Both the position numbers and the translations under genes were made by a program. Below are positions 1 to 8,341 of a stretch of 51,097 nt of DNA, in pieces (positions within the stretch are counted from its first letter, which is position 1; every line of letters starts with the position of its first letter). A model generated the notes under the pieces. That model did no database searches. It was not told the DNA's origin and worked only from the letters and a program-made list of their open reading frames with translations. Source of the stretch: Streptomyces hygroscopicus (GTDB taxonomy: Bacteria; Actinomycetota; Actinomycetes; Streptomycetales; Streptomycetaceae); assembly GCF_026168105.1 (NCBI RefSeq), contig NZ_LBMW01000053.1:1-51097 (forward strand). Reading direction: 5' to 3'.

Positions 1-130
1 GGCAACCCGATCCGCATCGTCATCCGCCCCGAATCCACCGCATGACCGCAGGCCACCGCCGCGCCCCGCGGCGGTGCCGCACCCCACCCGCACCCACCCC
101 CACCGCACCACCAGAACGGACTTTGCCCCC

Positions 131-952
131 ATGACCATCCGAGGCCAGGTCAGCACCGACGCGCTCGGCTCCGCGCTCCCCCTCAACCGCCCCGCGTACG
201 GCTACGGCCGACCCGCCTGGACACAGACCGACATGCTCGCCTTCCGGTACGTCACCGACGCGCGCGCGGCTGCCGACGTGCTCCCCGAGCACCTGGAGCT
301 GGACGACCACCCGCGCGCCGCGCTGGTCTTCTACAACTACGGCGTCAGCAGCGTCGGCCCCTACCGCGAGGCCATCCAGCAGATCGAGGTGACCCTGGAC
401 GGCCGCCGGGCCAACTGGATCCGGCACATCTACGTCACCAACGACAACGCCCTGGTCGGCGGGCGCGAGCTGATCGGCAACCCGAAGCTGCTCGGCGCGA
501 TCGACTTCGACCGCTCGCAGGAGACCGCGAACGGACTCTTCCAGGCCCGGCTGGAGCGCCCGTCCGGTGTGCCGCTGGCGTACGGCGTCTTCCAGCCGCA
601 GGTCTTCGACGGCCCGGTCGAGGGTGTACGCGAGACCTGGCTCGGGCTGCGCCGCGTGCCCGCCCTGACGGGCGGCCCGGCTGCGCTGGACGAATACGTC
701 CGCACCGAGGTGGAGGTCCGCGCCGAGGAGATGTGGCGCGGCACCGGGGCTCCGGCCTTCACCGGATACTCCGCGCTCGACCCACTGCACCAGATCCCGG
801 TCGTCGAGCCGGTCGAAGCCGTTCTCGGCATCAACATGACGCTCACCCCGGTGGGCATGGAGTCCGTTTCCGTCACCGCGATAAATGACCACACGCGAGC
901 AGCGACCGCACACAGTGGTGCCGCCAGTGGCGCCAGCAGGCAGATCTCATGA
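131..952 (+). CDS. acetoacetate decarboxylase-family protein
   Basis: A 273-residue cytosolic protein of the acetoacetate decarboxylase (ADC) fold. The diagnostic stretch is GGRELIGNPKLLG; its lysine (K119 from this start) matches the Schiff-base lysine region of ADC. I prefer the ATG at 131 because the longer reading from 74 adds a proline/threonine-rich extension unlike the family. No strong ribosome binding site precedes either start. The stop overlaps the next gene's ATG (ATGA), so the two are probably co-translated. Many actinomycete ADC-like proteins are not true acetoacetate decarboxylases and may decarboxylate, hydrate or condense other keto acids. Family is fairly sure; substrate is unknown. 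Confidence 0.85.
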   Translation: MTIRGQVSTDALGSALPLNRPAYGYGRPAWTQTDMLAFRYVTDARAAADVLPEHLELDDHPRAALVFYNYGVSSVGPYREAIQQIEVTLDGRRANWIRHIYVTNDNALVGGRELIGNPKLLGAIDFDRSQETANGLFQARLERPSGVPLAYGVFQPQVFDGPVEGVRETWLGLRRVPALTGGPAALDEYVRTEVEVRAEEMWRGTGAPAFTGYSALDPLHQIPVVEPVEAVLGINMTLTPVGMESVSVTAINDHTRAATAHSGAASGASRQIS

Positions 953-1932
953 CGCACACTCCCGGGGCCGCGCCCCGCCACACCGCCGACCAGGTCGACC
1001 GGGCAATGCGCGCGATGGAGGACCACACCGGCACCGTGCCGGGCCACCGTCGGGCACATCCGCGAGGCATCGGTTTCCGCGGCACGTTCACCGCCACCCC
1101 CGAGGCCGCCGCGCTCACCACCGCCGAGCACTTCCAGGGCACGCCCGTCGACACGGTCGTACGACTGTCGAACGCGACCGGCAGCCCGTACGCCCCGGAC
1201 CGCGCCTCCGGCAGTCGCGGCGCCGTCCTCGGCCTCGCGGTCCGCTTCGCGCTGCCGTCCGGATCACACGCGACCTGGGGCGCGCCCAACATCTCCGCGT
1301 TCCCGGCGGGCACGGCCGAGGAGTTCATCGGCATCACGACGGCCCAGCGCCGTGGCAGACTCGCACTGCCCAACCCCGGCCGGCTGTTGAAGTACGTGGC
1401 GGGCCACCGCCACGCCGTTCCCGGGCTGAAGGCCATCGCCGGGCTGCCCGCCACCGAGAGCTTCGCGACCACGCCGTTCCACGGGCTCCACGCGTACTTC
1501 CTCGTCGACGCGGAAGGACGGCGGCGGGCGTTCCGCTACCGCTGGGTCCCGGAAGCCGGTGAGGCGGCGATCCGTCCCGAACACGACCGGCTGCTGCCGC
1601 CGCAGTACCTCATCAGCGAGATCAAGCAGCGCGTCGAACAGGCGCCGGCCGCCTGGCGGCTGGTCTTCCAGATGGCGGCCCCCGAAGACCCGACCGACGA
1701 CGTCACCCGCCAGTGGCCCGACGACCGCGAAACGGTGACCGCGGGCCGCCTCGTCGTCGACCGGCTGCACGAGGACCAGGAACACGTCGAGGGGCTCGTC
1801 TTCGACCCCACCAACGTCCCACCGGGCATCGAACCCTCCAACGACCCCGTCCTGCACTTCCGTTCCCAGGTGTACGCGGAGTCCCACCGCCGCCGCAGTC
1901 AGGAGGACAAGCCGCGCATCAAGCCGGAGTGA
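949..1932 (+). CDS. small catalase-family heme protein (catalase/peroxidase-like)
   Basis: A 327-residue protein resembling the short catalase family (SrpA-like), well below the roughly 480 residues of a classical catalase. The distal histidine region appears near residue 36 as AHPRGIGFRGTFTAT. The C-terminal block FDPTNVPPGIEPSNDPVL is followed by RSQVYAESHRRR, which contains the candidate tyrosine heme ligand. It likely uses peroxide or organic peroxide, or acts as a heme oxygenase-like enzyme; the reaction cannot be fixed from sequence. The start overlaps the ADC-family stop by 4 bp, which suggests one operon and perhaps a shared substrate pathway. It is followed by transposase debris, so any third operon member could have been lost. 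Confidence 0.83.
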   Translation: MTHTPGAAPRHTADQVDRAMRAMEDHTGTVPGHRRAHPRGIGFRGTFTATPEAAALTTAEHFQGTPVDTVVRLSNATGSPYAPDRASGSRGAVLGLAVRFALPSGSHATWGAPNISAFPAGTAEEFIGITTAQRRGRLALPNPGRLLKYVAGHRHAVPGLKAIAGLPATESFATTPFHGLHAYFLVDAEGRRRAFRYRWVPEAGEAAIRPEHDRLLPPQYLISEIKQRVEQAPAAWRLVFQMAAPEDPTDDVTRQWPDDRETVTAGRLVVDRLHEDQEHVEGLVFDPTNVPPGIEPSNDPVLHFRSQVYAESHRRRSQEDKPRIKPE

Positions 1933-2035
1933 CCAGCCGCCGGGCGCGCACCGGCACGCAGGCCTCCATTGCCCCTCCGGGAAATCCCCGGCACTCCAGC
2001 AGATGTTCGTGTCCTGAGCCGGTCGTTGTTCCGGC

Positions 2036-2240
2036 ATGGAGGGGATGACTGAAGCAGACTGTTGGCAGGCGGAGTTGGAGTCCGTGTCCGCTCGGGTGGC
2101 GGGCCGGCTCGCTCGGGCGGATCTGCGGTGGCGGATGCCGGACTATGCCCGTGGCTTGCTGGGCAGACGGCACGCAAGAACGGCCGGCAGCTCGCGGAAT
2201 GGGCGGGTCGCCGCACTCCGGACGGCTTCTGCTTGATCAG
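2036..2240 (+). pseudogene. IS701-type transposase N-terminal remnant
   Basis: The translation AGRLARADLRWRMPDYARGLL followed, one frame over, by KNGRQLAEWAGRRTPDG matches the usual N-terminus of IS701-family (DDE_5) transposases of Streptomyces. The reading frame changes near 2165 and is lost by about 2235, so only some 65 codons remain. It is a dead fragment, directly followed by an IS5-type fragment. Family is by recognition of the motif order; no ends were found. Confidence 0.6.
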
Positions 2241-2261
2241 GCTCGTTGTCCTGAGCCTGGG

Positions 2262-2460
2262 GCGGGATGGACGTGGTAACCCATCGGACGCCGAGTGGGA
2301 GCGGCTGCAGCCGCTTCTACCAGTGAGCAACGGCCGTTGTGGACGGACGGTGTCGCGATCAACGGCAATTGATCGACGGGATCCCGCACAGGGCCCGAAC
2401 CGGGGTGCACTGACGTGACCTGCCGGAGCGGTTCGGGCCCTGGAAGCCTTCGCCGCAATC
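2262..2460 (+). pseudogene. IS5-family transposase N-terminal remnant
   Basis: SDAEWERLQPLLPVSNGRCGR is the standard opening of one Streptomyces IS5-family transposase group. After a frame change, the eroded sequence reads as RQLIDGIPHRARTGV, a stop, then RDLPERFGPWK, which continues the same domain. An internal stop and at least one frameshift make it non-functional. The DDE core is missing. It lies beyond the 3' end of the response regulator, which runs on the other strand. Confidence 0.6.
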
Positions 2461-2543
2461 CCGGTTGCGCGCACGACATCAACCCGTGCGCGGACGGGCG
2501 ACAGTTGCGGAAGGCGCGGGTGGTGGTGCGCTGGTCCGGCAGG

Positions 2544-3206
2544 TCACAGGGGCTGTGCATCGAGGCCGGCGTCGCGGGCCAGCAGAGCCGCCTGTACCCG
2601 GTTCTCGCATTCGAGCTTGGCCAGGATCCTGCTGACATAGGTCTTCACCGTCGCCTCGCTCGTGTGGAGGCGCGAGCCAAGGCCCGCGTTGGACAGCCCT
2701 TCTGCCAGCAGGGTGAGCACGTCGAGTTCGCGTTCCGTCAGGGTCTTGAGCCTGCGCCGGGCCTCCTCGCGGCGCTGGGAGGCAGGGCTGGTGGCGATGG
2801 TGTCCACCACGTGGCGGGCGGCAGCGGGGGAGAGGAACGCGTCGCCGCTGGCTGCGGCGCGCACTGCCTGGATCAGTTCGGTGGGGGCGGTGTCCTTGAG
2901 TAGGAAGCCGGCGCCACCTGTGCCGAGCGCGCGCAGAACATTTTCGCGCTCACCGAAGGTGGTCAGGATCAGCGCGTGCGCCGTGGGCACCGAATGCCGT
3001 AGCTCGCCCAGCGCCGTCAGGCCGTCCATCTCCGGCATCTGAATATCGAGCAGCACCACGTCGGGCCGGTGGGCACGGGCCAGATCGACGGCCTGTCGGC
3101 CGTCGGCCGCCTCGGCCACGACGTCGATGTCGTCCGCGGACGTGAGGATCATTCGGATACCGGCCCGAATGAGGGGCTCGTCGTCCGCGACAAGGACTCG
3201 GATCAT
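2544..3206 (-). CDS. NarL/FixJ-type response regulator with LuxR DNA-binding domain
   Basis: A 220-residue response regulator. The receiver domain (about residues 1-120) has the acidic pair D8-D9, phosphoacceptor D54 in VVLLDIQMPEMDG, and K104 in FLLKD. The LuxR helix-turn-helix occupies about residues 150-212, with LTERELDVLTLLAEGLSN and SEATVKTYVSRILAKL. An AAGGAGC ribosome binding site sits eight bases before the ATG at 3206. It follows its cognate sensor kinase on the same strand after a gap of about 100 bp, so the pair is probably one transcription unit. The target genes and signal are not visible from sequence. Confidence 0.93.
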   Translation of the reverse strand: MIRVLVADDEPLIRAGIRMILTSADDIDVVAEAADGRQAVDLARAHRPDVVLLDIQMPEMDGLTALGELRHSVPTAHALILTTFGERENVLRALGTGGAGFLLKDTAPTELIQAVRAAASGDAFLSPAAARHVVDTIATSPASQRREEARRRLKTLTERELDVLTLLAEGLSNAGLGSRLHTSEATVKTYVSRILAKLECENRVQAALLARDAGLDAQPL

Positions 3207-3309
3207 CGATGGGGCTCCTTGCGGGGCAGGCCGCAGCGCGTTTCAAGGTCCCCTACCTTCCCACGCCGACTCGGCCCGATCCGTAACGGGGTGGCCTCTG
3301 CGCGGGTTG

Positions 3310-4689
3310 TCACAGCACCAGGAACAGCCCCATGGCAGTCAGTGCCGCGGCCGTCGCGCCCACCATGACAGCGAGAGTCCAGCCGTACGCGCGATGACGC
3401 GTGTACGAGAGGGGACGTGCGGAACCCGGTGGCCCGAGGTTGGCCGACGAGACGCCGTTGAGCCAGGCGTCGTCGTCGGGTTCCGCGGAACCGGTGGCCT
3501 CGTAGGGCAGGACGCCCGCCACCCGGAACCCGCCGTCTTCGGTGGGCCGGGCGCGGACCATCCCACCGACAAGCCGGGCCCGCTCGCGCAACCCTGCCAG
3601 GCCCTGGCTCCCGCTGACCGGAACGGCAGCGGCTGACGGCAGCGGCGGTGGCATGTTGACGACCTCGACCACCAGGGCATCGGGCTCATAGTGCAGCGCG
3701 ACCTCGACCGCAGCGCCCGCCGCGTGCTTGTGGGCGTTCGTGAGCGCTTCCTGGACGACCCGGTAAGCGGCCTGGCCGGTCGCGGCGGACAGCGATCGCT
3801 CCTGGCCGGTGCGCCGGAACCCGACCCGGGTGCCGACCTGCCGGGTGGAGTCGACGAGTCGTTCGACGTCGCCGATGCCGCCTGAGCTCTCGGCACCGGA
3901 ACCGTCGTGCAGGACTCCGACCACCTGGCGCAGTTCGCCCATCGCGGCGACCGCGGCCTGCCGCAGCAACCGGACCGCCGCGCGGTGGGTTTCCGCCAGA
4001 CCGCGGTCCATCTCCAGGGCACCGGCCTGAACGGCTACCAACGTGAGCTGATGGCCCAGGCTGTCGTGCATGTCCTGGGCGATGCGGTGCCGCTCCCGCA
4101 ACCGGGCCTGCCGAGCCACCATGATCCGTTCCCGCAGCAACTGGTCGTGGCGCTCTTGGAGGGTGACCAGCAACGTGCGGCGCTGCGCCTGGTACCGCCC
4201 GACCAGGGCCGGCAGCAGCACCAGGGTGAAAAAACACGTGACGTCGAGCAGGACCACCGTGTCCACGGCCCGCGGGTCCGGCCGGTTCCACCAGGACACG
4301 GCTGGCATGAAGGCGAGCGTCGTCGTGAACGCGACGATCAGGGACCGGGGTCGCTCCAGACGGCGCCCGGCTGACCAACTGGCGCACATCAGCAACGGCG
4401 CGCAGCCGGGCCAGACGGCGGTGCTCACCGCTGAGGCGACGAGCACGGCCCCGGGCAATCCGCGCCGCAGGACGTACAGAGCCGCCGCCAGCGCTCCGAC
4501 GCCCACAGCCGCGGCGGTCCCAGCTGTCCAGGCGGCCTCCGGCCAGGCCGCCACCGCGCCGATGCCGAGCATCGCGGCGATTTCACTCACGTACGCCCGC
4601 ACGTTCCACGGCCCAGGCAGCGCCTGGCGGACGAGCCTGCGCCATGCCCTTGCTGTCGCCTCCACCCGGTCGAGCATAAAGGGCTGCAT
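3310..4689 (-). CDS. sensor histidine kinase (HisKA_3 type), partner of the adjacent regulator
   Basis: A membrane histidine kinase of about 459 residues. An N-terminal set of hydrophobic segments (about residues 30-165) is followed by a coiled stretch and the HisKA_3 box ERHRIAQDMHDSLGHQL, with H208 as the predicted phosphorylated histidine. The ATPase N-box VVQEALTNAHKHA lies near residue 314 and GLAGLRERARLVGG near 365. A further hydrophobic segment ends the protein (about 437-459), a known variation in actinobacterial NarX-like kinases. The frame stays open to 5175, but that extension is arginine/proline-rich and overlaps a divergent ORF, so I start at the ATG at 4689; the ATG at 4677 is also possible. 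Signal unknown. Confidence 0.88.
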   Translation of the reverse strand: MQPFMLDRVEATARAWRRLVRQALPGPWNVRAYVSEIAAMLGIGAVAAWPEAAWTAGTAAAVGVGALAAALYVLRRGLPGAVLVASAVSTAVWPGCAPLLMCASWSAGRRLERPRSLIVAFTTTLAFMPAVSWWNRPDPRAVDTVVLLDVTCFFTLVLLPALVGRYQAQRRTLLVTLQERHDQLLRERIMVARQARLRERHRIAQDMHDSLGHQLTLVAVQAGALEMDRGLAETHRAAVRLLRQAAVAAMGELRQVVGVLHDGSGAESSGGIGDVERLVDSTRQVGTRVGFRRTGQERSLSAATGQAAYRVVQEALTNAHKHAAGAAVEVALHYEPDALVVEVVNMPPPLPSAAAVPVSGSQGLAGLRERARLVGGMVRARPTEDGGFRVAGVLPYEATGSAEPDDDAWLNGVSSANLGPPGSARPLSYTRHRAYGWTLAVMVGATAAALTAMGLFLVL

Positions 4690-5027
4690 CAGGGTCGTCC
4701 GGACACCGAAAGTCTCGACGGACAGCGACGAAAGTCGACACCCGCGGGTAAGGAGGCGCCCGGGGACCGACGTGCGGGAGCGGCACGCCCTCAGCGGCAC
4801 GGCCCTGCCAGGGCCCGGATGCCCGCACGGTCCTATCGCCCCGCGACTTCCGTAGGAGCGGATCGCGACGAACGGCGACTTCGCAAGACCGTGCGCCGTG
4901 CCTAACGTCGTGGCTCGGAAGCGGGATGCGAAGGCACATGCGCGTCTCGCGCTCGCTGGCACACACACCTCTCCCGGATAGCCCTTCTTGGGGATCCGGA
5001 AGGAATTCACGGAATGATGGGGTAAGC

Positions 5028-5440
5028 ATGTCCGCCACCAAGGTTCTGCTACTTGTTCTCGCCGGTGTGATGGGGGTGGTTGTAGTCTCCTTCCTGGCAC
5101 TGACGTTGGCCTGGCACTGACGTTGGCCTGGCACCGGGCGTCCCAACTGCCGGTGGCGCCCGGAGGCGTGGCCACGCTGCTCGACCGCCCGCCTTCACCG
5201 GTTTCTTCGATACCAGTGGCCCGCCTGCCCGTTTACGGCGCAGGGCCCTCACCCCCTCCGCTGCGTGCCCGGATCGACTTCCCGGCCCGCGCCCCCCACC
5301 GAGGCCGCCGACCGGAGTTCCTTACCGCCCTCGCCGGGATCGATGCCTCCGACCGAGCTGATCAGGCAGTCAAGGACATCCGCTCGGCCCCGCACGTGCC
5401 TCGCCCCACCCCGTGGAAAGCCAAGAGTGCCGATCAGTAA
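5028..5440 (+). pseudogene. membrane-anchored small protein gene broken by a 17-bp tandem duplication
   Basis: The ATG at 5028 opens a peptide with a clear single membrane or signal segment (KVLLLVLAGVMGVVVVSFLALTLAWH) that stops after 30 residues at 5120. The stop falls inside a 17-bp tandem duplication. Removing one repeat copy joins the peptide in frame to the open frame that runs from about 5123 to the TAA at 5440. That would give a 131-residue protein with an N-terminal anchor and a proline-rich then charged extracytoplasmic part. The gene diverges from the sensor kinase. I do not recognise a family. The 30-residue peptide could still be made; whether the duplication is real needs read-level checking. 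Confidence 0.45.
5094..5134. repeat. 17-bp tandem duplication (2.4 copies)
   Basis: The unit CTGGCACTGACGTTGGC occurs at 5094-5110 and 5111-5127, followed by a partial CTGGCAC at 5128-5134. Its length is not a multiple of three, so it shifts the frame of the ORF that begins at 5028. Confidence 0.95.
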
Positions 5441-5514
5441 CTGCAGTACGCCGCGGCACAGGTGCAATTCATCAACGACTGGATGCAGACCCGGAAGCTT
5501 TGTGAGCAGGTGAC

Positions 5515-5690
5515 CGATGCCGGTCCGAGAAGCGGCCCCAGTCCGGACATGCTGCGCCACCGGCCCGGCCTCTCGCCATCACGTCGACCGTGCCGAAGAC
5601 GGCAGTCACGGACCTCGACGTCACGTCGTCGATCCCGTCGAACACGAGAGAGTCCCAGAACGATTCGTCGGCCTGCATGACCAGCATCGT
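5515..5690 (-). pseudogene. ISL3-family transposase N-terminal fragment
   Basis: The reverse strand encodes SFWDSLVFDGIDDVTSRSV, then VFGTVDVMARGRAGGAACPDWGRFSDR. This is the N-terminal segment of ISL3-family transposases, just before and through the zinc-binding region; the usual CPxC is altered to CPDW. The frame then loses similarity and no catalytic domain follows. It is a short relic with no recognisable ends. Another ISL3 fragment and a fuller ISL3 copy occur at 42.3-43.1 kb and 39.3-40.8 kb. Confidence 0.6.
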
Positions 5691-6161
5691 CACCGGCCAC
5701 AGCCGGCCACGGCACAGACAGCCGCAGATCTGACGGAGTGTCACTCCCGCCATCAGACGGCGAGGCGTACGCGGTCTCACGCGAACCCGGACCCTCACAA
5801 ACGAACACTGCGGTAAAACCCTTCGCGACCGCTCCCCAAGACCTGCGCCAGAACCCGCTTCTCCCGTACGTAGCCACCGCGGCCGATGCGCGCGTTGGGA
5901 GCGGCGCGTGCGTCACGGCTGGGATGTACGGCGTGATCTGTGCAGGCCCTGCGTGTTGGAGTGGTTTGAGCTGATATGCGGCTCGGTCTGGATGGTGCTC
6001 ATGTCTTGAGAGAGGCTAATGGCGTCAGCAAGGCATTAGGCTGCCCCCTTGTCCGCGCTCCTCCTTTTTGATCCCAAGACGCGCCGTCCTGCACCGTTTA
6101 GCTTCGCGCGCCTGGTGCATGCACCTGGCCAGACCGGCAGCCGCTCGGTACTTCAGGAGTC

Positions 6162-6377
6162 ATGGCTGAGTATCGTCGTTCTCCGAGCGATCTGTCCGAT
6201 GCCCGCTGGGAGTTGGTTGAGCCCATTTTGGCCGCGTGGCGGGCAGAACGCCGCGGCCCGGATCTGGACATCGGCCGGCCACCCGACCACGACCTGCACA
6301 GCCTCCTGGACGCCATCCTCTATGTGAACCGGACCGGGATCCCCTGCCCTTACCTCCCGGAGGGGTTGGGCCGATGA
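6162..6377 (+). pseudogene. IS5-family transposase N-terminal fragment
   Basis: The ATG at 6162 opens MAEYRRSPSDLSDARWELVEP, the typical opening of a Streptomyces IS5-family transposase, and continues to AILYVNRTGIPCPYLPEGLG. The usual continuation after the RYLP block is missing and the frame stops at 6377. The DDE catalytic domain is absent. The sequence immediately downstream carries a 24-bp tandem repeat and then a phage-like gene, so an insertion or deletion junction lies near 6360-6430. Confidence 0.75.
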
Positions 6378-6432
6378 GCGGGCAGGCGCTCCTCCGACCG
6401 GCACGGGCGGTGGCGAGGTTCCTGCAAGGGAA

Positions 6433-6485
6433 CGGCAACGCGCTTCTCCAGGAATCCGGCAACGCGCTTCTCCAGGAATCCGGCA
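6433..6485. repeat. 24-bp tandem repeat
   Basis: Two exact 24-bp copies (6433-6456 and 6457-6480, beginning CGGCAACGCGCTTCTCCAGG) are followed by the first five bases of a third. In one frame each copy encodes NALLQESG, but no convincing gene uses that frame. Confidence 0.95.
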
Positions 6486-6680
6486 GCCGCCTGCTGTTGG
6501 AGGCGGCAGTCGCTGCGGACCGCTCCTCCGGCCTCGGGCTCGGCGGCCTCCCGCCCGGCGAGCAGGGGGGCGGTCTGGATCGGACGGATCACTGCGGCGA
6601 CGCCGCATGGGGCGGGCACCTGCTCCATCCGGGCGGCGGTGAGGCATTGCGAATACCTTCCAGTTTGCAGAGGGATTGAA

Positions 6681-7769
6681 ATGCCGGATGCGCGTATCTC
6701 TGAGCTCGCCGAGTTGACCGCTCTCGCCGCCGACGACGAGTTCGTAGTCGTAGACAAGTCCGACACGCAGATGGCTCCGTCGGGGACCAACAAGCGGGTG
6801 AAGAGGTCCACGCTCGACGCGTTGTATCCCCAGAGGGCGCTCGACGAGACGATCACTGGCGACTGGAAGATCGCCGATGGCTCGCGGCTCGAGTTCGGCA
6901 CCGGCGTGCTGCCGGACGGCTCGAAGGGAAGCCTCTACGGCAGCGGCTCGGGGATCGAGACGAACAACTCGTTCACGTTGCGGATGGACACAAGTCCAAC
7001 ATCGGCCCCGGAGTTGTTCTATCGCGCGGCAAACGGGGGGTGGGGCTCCGGCATCGACGTTTCGGCTGCCCAACCAGGACGTGATTTCGTGGTCGCTTTC
7101 AAGATCGACTATCCGGAGCCCGGAAACGTCAATGACCTGATCTATCTCTCGCACAACGGACCCGCTGATCCCACGGTCGGCATCGGTAAGTCACAGCCGG
7201 AATCTGCCTACCGGTGCTGGGTCATCGGCGCACATGTCACCGAGGAACCGGACATGGGGACGCTGAACGTGCAGGCCGGGAATGGTGCCGTGGCGCACAT
7301 CCTCAACCTGATGGACTTCAGCGGTACTGATCAGATCTGGGTGGACCCAGTGGCGACTGGCCGTTGGAAACTGGTCATGCGGAATCCGGCAGGGATGTTC
7401 AGTCCAGCGATCCAACTTGTCGACACCGCGGATAACTCTGTGGAGCTTGAGATCTCGTCTGGGACCGGGTCGGGCGGTGGTGGTCAGCTCAGGTTTGGCG
7501 CGGACCCCAACGCCTGCCTGTACAGGCAACAACCTGGAGTACTTGCGGTTTCCAATGCCTTCGCAGCGACTGGATACATCAGCGCAGGTCGTGACGCCTT
7601 CTTACTGAACTACAACGGTATCCCCCAGTGGAACGCCGCCGCCAATGCTCAGACGACCGTCGGAGCCGCGGGCGGGGCGGCTCCGTTGCCGGCCACGCCA
7701 ACAGAGTACCTGAAGGTCATGGACTCATCGGGAAACGTGCTTGTCATCCCGGCCTTCGCTGCCGCGTGA
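6681..7769 (+). CDS. phage tail/fibre-like structural protein (orphan)
   Basis: A 362-residue protein. Its N-terminus (ISELAELTALAADDEFVVVDKSD, then GTNKRVKRSTL, shown here as two short pieces) is the segment seen at the start of many actinophage minor tail or fibre proteins. The middle is beta-rich, with many glycine, serine and threonine residues. The C-terminus YLKVMDSSGNVLVIPAF resembles the end of capsid-spike or fibre proteins. The ATG at 6681 follows an AGAGGG ribosome binding site. Base composition is visibly lower in GC and codon use more mixed than in neighbours, in line with phage origin. Only one small phage-type ORF follows and no other structural genes are nearby. It could be a prophage relic or a co-opted surface/tailocin-type protein. 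Confidence 0.7.
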   Translation: MPDARISELAELTALAADDEFVVVDKSDTQMAPSGTNKRVKRSTLDALYPQRALDETITGDWKIADGSRLEFGTGVLPDGSKGSLYGSGSGIETNNSFTLRMDTSPTSAPELFYRAANGGWGSGIDVSAAQPGRDFVVAFKIDYPEPGNVNDLIYLSHNGPADPTVGIGKSQPESAYRCWVIGAHVTEEPDMGTLNVQAGNGAVAHILNLMDFSGTDQIWVDPVATGRWKLVMRNPAGMFSPAIQLVDTADNSVELEISSGTGSGGGGQLRFGADPNACLYRQQPGVLAVSNAFAATGYISAGRDAFLLNYNGIPQWNAAANAQTTVGAAGGAAPLPATPTEYLKVMDSSGNVLVIPAFAAA

Positions 7770-7833
7770 GATTGAGGGGTTCGATGTGGGACGTAACTCG
7801 GCACATGAATCGGCAATTCCGCGACTCCGTCTG

Positions 7834-8025
7834 GTGAAGGTGATCGTGCAGCCCGTGGTGGTGCTGGATGACGGGCACAATCTGCGCGAGGTGCAGACGC
7901 AGACGATCGAGGTCGTCCCCGCCGAGTGGCCGGACTTCCCCGCCAAGCTGGCTGAGCAGATGGCGAGGGCGGACATACATGAGGATGCTGGGGATGCGTC
8001 GGCCGATCCGGGTCTTCGAAGTTGA
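7834..8025 (+). CDS. small phage-type protein of unknown function
   Basis: About 63 residues from a GTG at 7834. The segment KVIVQPVVVLDDGHNLREV followed by a valine-rich strand and AEWPDFPAKLAEQMA resembles short proteins found next to tail or lysis genes of actinophages. The GTG overlaps the stop of a 17-codon ORF that starts at the ATG at 7784 behind a GAGGGG ribosome binding site, so translation may be coupled. The same frame is open to a TTG at 7741, giving an alternative 94-residue form. It follows the tail-like gene directly, which supports a shared phage origin. Function is unknown. Confidence 0.5.
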   Translation: MKVIVQPVVVLDDGHNLREVQTQTIEVVPAEWPDFPAKLAEQMARADIHEDAGDASADPGLRS

Positions 8026-8240
8026 GCGGGTGCGCCACGAGGCGCTGGTGTCTCGAGTGGAGGCGAGAGACCTCCGCCGCTGTCCTGTCGCAGCAGGGCG
8101 GTGAAGCTGAGCAGCCTGATCCCGCTAGTGCCGGGAAGGGCGGGACCAGCCCTGACAGGGCAGGGTCGTGTCAGCACTGCCAGATGGGGCGGGCCTCGTG
8201 GAGCGCCGGTCTGACCAGGACGAAAGTCCCGGCACGTCGT

Positions 8241-8294
8241 GTCGAGGCAGGAAGCCCCGGAAGGGCGCGTCGAAGCAGGAAGCCCCGGAAGGGC
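8241..8294. repeat. 26-bp imperfect tandem repeat
   Basis: The 26-bp unit at 8241-8266 (core GCAGGAAGCCCCGGAAGGGC) recurs at 8269-8294 with one mismatch, a period of 28 bp. It lies in the non-coding stretch between the phage-like genes and a convergent broken gene. Confidence 0.9.
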
Positions 8295-8341
8295 CAGACG
8301 ACCCAGGCCGGAATCCCTGGACTTTTAGGCCAGGGAACATG

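Noticed and set aside
4690..5175. N-terminal extension of the sensor kinase up to 5175
   Set aside because: Arg/Pro-rich, no start signal, overlaps the divergent ORF and its promoter; kinase families start near the first membrane helix.
5434..5916. 160-codon reverse ORF
   Set aside because: Only the overlapping frame with the ISL3 piece has recognisable sequence; this frame is biased and featureless.
8241..8294. CRISPR-like repeat
   Set aside because: Only two imperfect copies with a 2-bp gap; no spacers and no cas genes in the window.
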